In this document: positions 6,335 through 8,697 of the stretch, piece by piece
How the letters are laid out: each line of letters begins with the position of its first letter
Position numbering within the stretch: position 1 is the first letter of the stretch
From: Bifidobacterium breve
Lineage (GTDB): Bacteria; Actinomycetota; Acidimicrobiia; Acidimicrobiales; Ilumatobacteraceae
Length of the DNA: 8,697 bases
NCBI GenBank assembly: GCA_945869715.1
Contig: CAMBPP010000059.1
Span: 1 to 8,697, forward strand
Reading direction: 5' to 3'
Notes under the pieces: generated by a model
Databases searched by the model: none
What the model was told of the DNA's origin: nothing
The model's input: only the letters and a program-made list of their open reading frames with translations
Translations under genes and position numbers: made by a program

Positions 6335-7549
6335 TTACGCCTTCGCGCGCGTACGGCGTAGAACAGGGTCGGCAATACGTAACACGTTGTCGGCAAGGCG
6401 CATTACCTTGCCCGCAGCGCCAGGTGTTGACGAGTCGATGAGGTTTCCCATTACTGCAAGAGTGATATCGGCAGCACTTTGTGTTCCTACAGCAATGCGC
6501 AGGCCAGGCTTCAACAACCAGGGGTGCCCAATGATAAGGCTGAACCTGCGGCCCGTGCGCAAGAAGTCGTCGAAGCGCTCGCCCACTTGGCGGTCGTATT
6601 CCTGCGGTGCGGTTTCAGGGTTATCGAGAAAACAATTCACTGCGAGCATGCCCGACTCCAAGGCGTAGTCAATGCCTTCACCGTTCATAGGGTTTACGAA
6701 TCCGGCGGAATCGCCAATTGCTACCCACCCAGGGCCAGAACGTTTCATGCAACTCATGGGTAAGCGCCATGCGCGTGGCTTTTCTATGTATTCGCCAAGT
6801 GTCCACGACTCACGAACGAGCGATGCATATTGATCGAGCAAAGTATTGAGGTTGAGCTTCTTGAAACCCTTCATGGTGCTGAGAGCACCCACACCAATGT
6901 TCACTGTTCCATCACCCGCAGGGAACATCCACCCGTACCCCGGCACTGCAGTTCCGTGTTCGTCTTGCAAACTGAGAGACGCTTCCAAATAACGCTCGGC
7001 GTGTCGTGGTGTTTGTGCATACGCACGAATCGCTAAGCCGAAGGTTTCATTTGGGTCACGAACTGCCCCCAACATTTTCGCTGCGGCTCCTTGGGCACCA
7101 GCGGCAAGCACCACAAGTGATGCGCGAATCACTTCGCCGCCTACTTCAACGCCAACTACTTTTCCAGCTTCAAAAACGGGAAGCGCTTCTGAATTGAAGC
7201 GCACATCGGCGCCCGCTGCAATGGCAATGTCTACTAAATACTGGTCAAATCTTTGACGTGGCCACACTGCTCCATGATTCGGGAAGGCGGTGTTGGAAGG
7301 CCACAACAACTCACGTTCTTTTTTTCCCGCAATCATGCGCAAGCCATCAATGCGATGCGCAGGAGAAAAATCAACTTTCAGATCTTGCAAGGCACCTATT
7401 GCCCGAGGGGTAAGGCCATCGCCGCATACTTTGTCGCGGCCGTAACCACCTTTTTCACACACCAAGACCTTGAGACCCGCCCGTGCTGCGGTCATGGCAG
7501 CAGCGGAACCACCAGGGCCCGCTCCGATGATGGCGACGTCAAAATGCAT
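6335..7549 (-). CDS. Geranylgeranyl reductase family FAD-dependent oxidoreductase
   Basis: 404 aa from ATG at 7549. The family reduces isoprenoid double bonds; known members act on geranylgeranyl groups of chlorophyll, archaeal lipids, or the menaquinone side chain (actinobacterial MenJ). Sequence support in order: FAD-binding Rossmann motif DVAIIGAGPGGSAAA (4-18) with Glu32 after strand two, the family motif CGDGLTPRA (43-51), a YGWMFPAGDG segment (205-214) and the second FAD motif IGDSAGFVNPMNGEGID (278-294). The longer open frame starting at 7624 adds 25 residues in front of the Rossmann strand that match nothing expected, so I chose the Met directly before the first strand. No Shine-Dalgarno is seen; CAGGGT at -12 to -7 is an imperfect TANNNT, so a leaderless start is possible but unproven. 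In an actinobacterium, partial saturation of the menaquinone tail is the likeliest job; other flavin hydroxylases share parts of this fold. The cupin follows by 14 nt. Confidence 0.88.
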   Translation of the reverse strand: MHFDVAIIGAGPGGSAAAMTAARAGLKVLVCEKGGYGRDKVCGDGLTPRAIGALQDLKVDFSPAHRIDGLRMIAGKKERELLWPSNTAFPNHGAVWPRQRFDQYLVDIAIAAGADVRFNSEALPVFEAGKVVGVEVGGEVIRASLVVLAAGAQGAAAKMLGAVRDPNETFGLAIRAYAQTPRHAERYLEASLSLQDEHGTAVPGYGWMFPAGDGTVNIGVGALSTMKGFKKLNLNTLLDQYASLVRESWTLGEYIEKPRAWRLPMSCMKRSGPGWVAIGDSAGFVNPMNGEGIDYALESGMLAVNCFLDNPETAPQEYDRQVGERFDDFLRTGRRFSLIIGHPWLLKPGLRIAVGTQSAADITLAVMGNLIDSSTPGAAGKVMRLADNVLRIADPVLRRTRAKA

Positions 7550-7689
7550 GCGACTACCCTGCCACTCCACGGAACTCAACGCCAAGTACAGCAACGAAAT
7601 GAGTGTGGTATGCACCCATCTCACACCCCCCAGTTACGGTGGTCTTGTAATCATCCAGACGATCTGAGGGGCTTGGCCCGTTGAAGATC

Positions 7690-7713
7690 ACCAACCGATT
7701 TCAAGTCGGTGGT
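7690..7713 (+). other. Hairpin in the leader of the 136-aa gene
   Basis: ACCAACCGA and TCGGTGGT form eight base pairs with one bulged A around a 7-nt loop (TTTCAAG). The hairpin ends 15 nt before the GAGGAG ribosome binding site. If transcribed, it is a stable element in the 5' untranslated region and may affect mRNA stability or initiation. No anti-Shine-Dalgarno pairing was seen. Confidence 0.4.
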
Positions 7714-7728
7714 AACGCCAAGATCGAT

Positions 7729-7734
7729 GAGGAG
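7729..7734 (+). promoter_or_regulatory. Shine-Dalgarno GAGGAG for the 136-aa gene
   Basis: GAGGAG ends 7 nt before the ATG at 7742, an ideal spacing. It fixes that start over the in-frame GTG at 7709 and ATG at 7727, which lie upstream of or overlap the site. It is the strongest ribosome binding site in the window. Confidence 0.8.
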
Positions 7735-7741
7735 CAACAAC

Positions 7742-8152
7742 ATGAGTACAGAAACCAATTACACACCGGGGCATTCCGTGCATTTCATACAAGCACGAAA
7801 GGCTTTAGAAGGATCTGGGCAATGGCGGGCAGTAACCGTTATTGAGATCGGAGAAGGTGTCGTCACGCTTCAATTGAGTGGCAGTGTTGCTATCTACGAA
7901 TGCCGTGACACCACCCGGCTGCGCGAGCTGTTCTCCACTGGACGAATACCGCTCAACCAAAATGGAGAAAGTCTTGCTATTTTGGCACCACACCACGTAT
8001 TGATCATCCCCTGCGCAGACGAAGACAAGACCTTCCCACGACAAGCACCAATTAATACACTTGTCAGTTACCTAGAAGAAGGTGCCGCTCTATGGTCACC
8101 AACCACAGACGGCGCATGGCACCTTTTCTCAATCGCATTTAACGTGAAATAG
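7742..8152 (+). CDS. Protein of unknown function, 136 aa
   Basis: I do not recognise the family. The start at ATG 7742 is set by a GAGGAG seven bases upstream. The predicted protein is mostly beta: QWRAVTVIEIGEGVVTLQLSG (27-47) and SVAIYECRD (48-56), then a charged helix-like turn at 57-66, a hydrophobic strand HHVLIIPCA (84-92), a helix (about 103-114) and strands near the C-terminus (WHLFSIAF, 126-133). There is no signal peptide or membrane segment; Cys54 and Cys91 are the only cysteines. The first half could be a small barrel, with short strands around a Gly turn, but that is speculation. It is divergent from the reductase gene across a 192-bp spacer and convergent with the tRNA gene 6 bp away. 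The strong ribosome binding site suggests good expression when transcribed. Confidence 0.78.
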   Translation: MSTETNYTPGHSVHFIQARKALEGSGQWRAVTVIEIGEGVVTLQLSGSVAIYECRDTTRLRELFSTGRIPLNQNGESLAILAPHHVLIIPCADEDKTFPRQAPINTLVSYLEEGAALWSPTTDGAWHLFSIAFNVK

Positions 8153-8158
8153 CATGTG

Positions 8159-8232
<74 letters not shown>

Positions 8233-8244
8233 GCGCGACTGCTC

Positions 8245-8250
8245 AGGCTA
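8245..8250 (-). promoter_or_regulatory. Probable -10 box (TAGCCT) for the tRNA gene
   Basis: Read on the minus strand, TAGCCT fits TANNNT and lies 12 nt before the mature tRNA 5' end, so transcription would start about 6 nt upstream of the tRNA. The -35 region is not convincing. It shares a TA with the plus-strand -10 at 8249-8254. Confidence 0.45.
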
Positions 8251-8254
8251 TCGT
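8249..8254 (+). promoter_or_regulatory. Probable -10 box (TATCGT) for the LLM oxidoreductase gene
   Basis: TATCGT fits TANNNT. A start of transcription about 7 nt on (near 8261) would leave a 25-nt leader that includes the GAAAGG ribosome binding site. The -35 position falls inside the tRNA acceptor stem and shows no consensus. Confidence 0.4.
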
Positions 8255-8274
8255 TCATTTCACTCCACCGAAGC

Positions 8275-8280
8275 GAAAGG
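8275..8280 (+). promoter_or_regulatory. Ribosome binding site GAAAGG for the LLM oxidoreductase
   Basis: GAAAGG lies five bases before the GTG at 8286 and supports that start codon; no ATG competes in frame until far into the conserved domain. Confidence 0.55.
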
Positions 8281-8285
8281 TCACT

Positions 8286-8697
8286 GTGAGCAAGGTTCCA
8301 CTCTCCCTACTTGATCTTGCTTCTATTGGTGAAGGCGAAACGGTGCACGAAAGCCTGAATGGGTGCGTGACCGTTGCTCAAAAAGCTGAGCAATTGGGCT
8401 ACACACGTGTGTGGTACGCAGAACACCACAACTCACAATCCATTGCGTCGTCGGCTCCTGCAGTACTCATTGCACATGTTGCCGCAAACACTTCCACTAT
8501 TCGTCTCGGCTCTGGTGGCGTGATGTTGCCGAACCATTCTCCACTTGTTATTGCTGAACAATTTGGCACCTTGGCTGAGCTACACCCCGGTCGCATTGAC
8601 ATTGGTCTTGGTCGCGCACCAGGCACCGATCAAAATACTTTTCGTGCATTACGTCGTGACCCACGAGCAGCAGAACAATTAGCACAAGACGTTGTAG
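8286..8697 (+). CDS. LLM class flavin-dependent oxidoreductase (luciferase family group 1, MsnO8-like), N-terminal part
   Basis: The first 137 codons of a bacterial-luciferase-like monooxygenase that runs off the right edge; family members are usually about 330-350 aa. These TIM-barrel enzymes use FMNH2 and O2 to oxidise small organic substrates; the physiological substrate of this subfamily is unknown. Seen in sequence: strand one VPLSLLDLASIGEG (4-17), the helix to strand two AEQLGYTRVWYAEHHN (34-49) with the conserved AEHH, then TIRLGSGGVMLPNHSPLVIAE (71-91) and FGTLAELHPGRIDIGLGRAP (93-112), which closely match the group-1 family pattern as I recall it. The start is GTG, with GAAAGG five bases upstream. 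The gene is divergent from the tRNA, with overlapping -10 boxes between them. Codon use looks like that of the other genes, with no sign of transfer. Confidence 0.92.
   Translation, partial: MSKVPLSLLDLASIGEGETVHESLNGCVTVAQKAEQLGYTRVWYAEHHNSQSIASSAPAVLIAHVAANTSTIRLGSGGVMLPNHSPLVIAEQFGTLAELHPGRIDIGLGRAPGTDQNTFRALRRDPRAAEQLAQDVV

Noticed and set aside
7550..7624. 25-residue N-terminal extension of the reductase
   Set aside because: The FAD-binding strand begins right after the Met at 7549, as is usual in the family; the extension is not a clear signal peptide, and this enzyme class is not exported.
7709..7741. Upstream GTG (7709) and ATG (7727) starts for the 136-aa gene
   Set aside because: The GTG lies inside the leader hairpin and the ATG at 7727 overlaps the GAGGAG site; the ATG at 7742 has ideal spacing from it.

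Overview
This window looks like an ordinary chromosomal segment from an actinobacterium, most likely of the class Acidimicrobiia (freshwater or marine Ilumatobacter-like lineages). That placement is an inference. It rests on intermediate-to-moderately-high GC, several GTG starts, actinobacterial TANNNT -10 boxes (some placed for leaderless transcripts), an MsnO8/group-1-type luciferase-like oxidoreductase, and a MenJ/geranylgeranyl-reductase-type flavoprotein. No sequence search was possible. I see no insertion sequence, CRISPR array, phage gene or integration scar, and no gene-free stretch longer than about 300 bases.

Layout. Positions 1-3430 carry three minus-strand genes: an inositol-monophosphatase-family phosphatase (3430-2630), a 691-aa lipoprotein with a papain-like Cys/His/Asp-Asn signature (2621-546), and the first 158 codons of a secreted RCC1-repeat protein that runs off the left edge (476-1). 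A 22-bp spacer with two overlapping -10 boxes separates the phosphatase from a plus-strand pair: a 189-aa protein of unknown function (3453-4022) and a signal-anchored HExxH metallopeptidase (4035-5459). A small unknown 120-aa protein (5577-5939) then meets a cupin (6320-5940) stop codon to stop codon, with no base between them. The cupin lies 14 nt downstream of the geranylgeranyl-reductase-family gene (7549-6335) and is probably in its operon. To the right, divergently, is an unrecognised 136-aa protein with a strong Shine-Dalgarno sequence (7742-8152), a minus-strand tRNA with anticodon CAU that is probably tRNA-Ile2 (8232-8159), and the start of a flavin-dependent luciferase-like monooxygenase (8286 to the right edge).

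How the genes work together. The left half is rich in exported proteins: one lipoprotein, one RCC1 protein with a signal peptide and one anchored metallopeptidase. This suggests cell-envelope or extracellular functions, but nothing links them into one pathway. The reductase is likely to act on polyprenyl chains such as the menaquinone tail; the rest reads as housekeeping or lineage-specific genes.

The most notable structural observation is that two separate divergent gene pairs (3430/3453 and tRNA/8286) have the same promoter geometry. In each, two TANNNT hexamers on opposite strands share one TA dinucleotide, which predicts transcription starts 23 bp apart. At the first site both predicted starts fall exactly on the two GTG start codons. 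I do not see a clearly new multi-gene system here.
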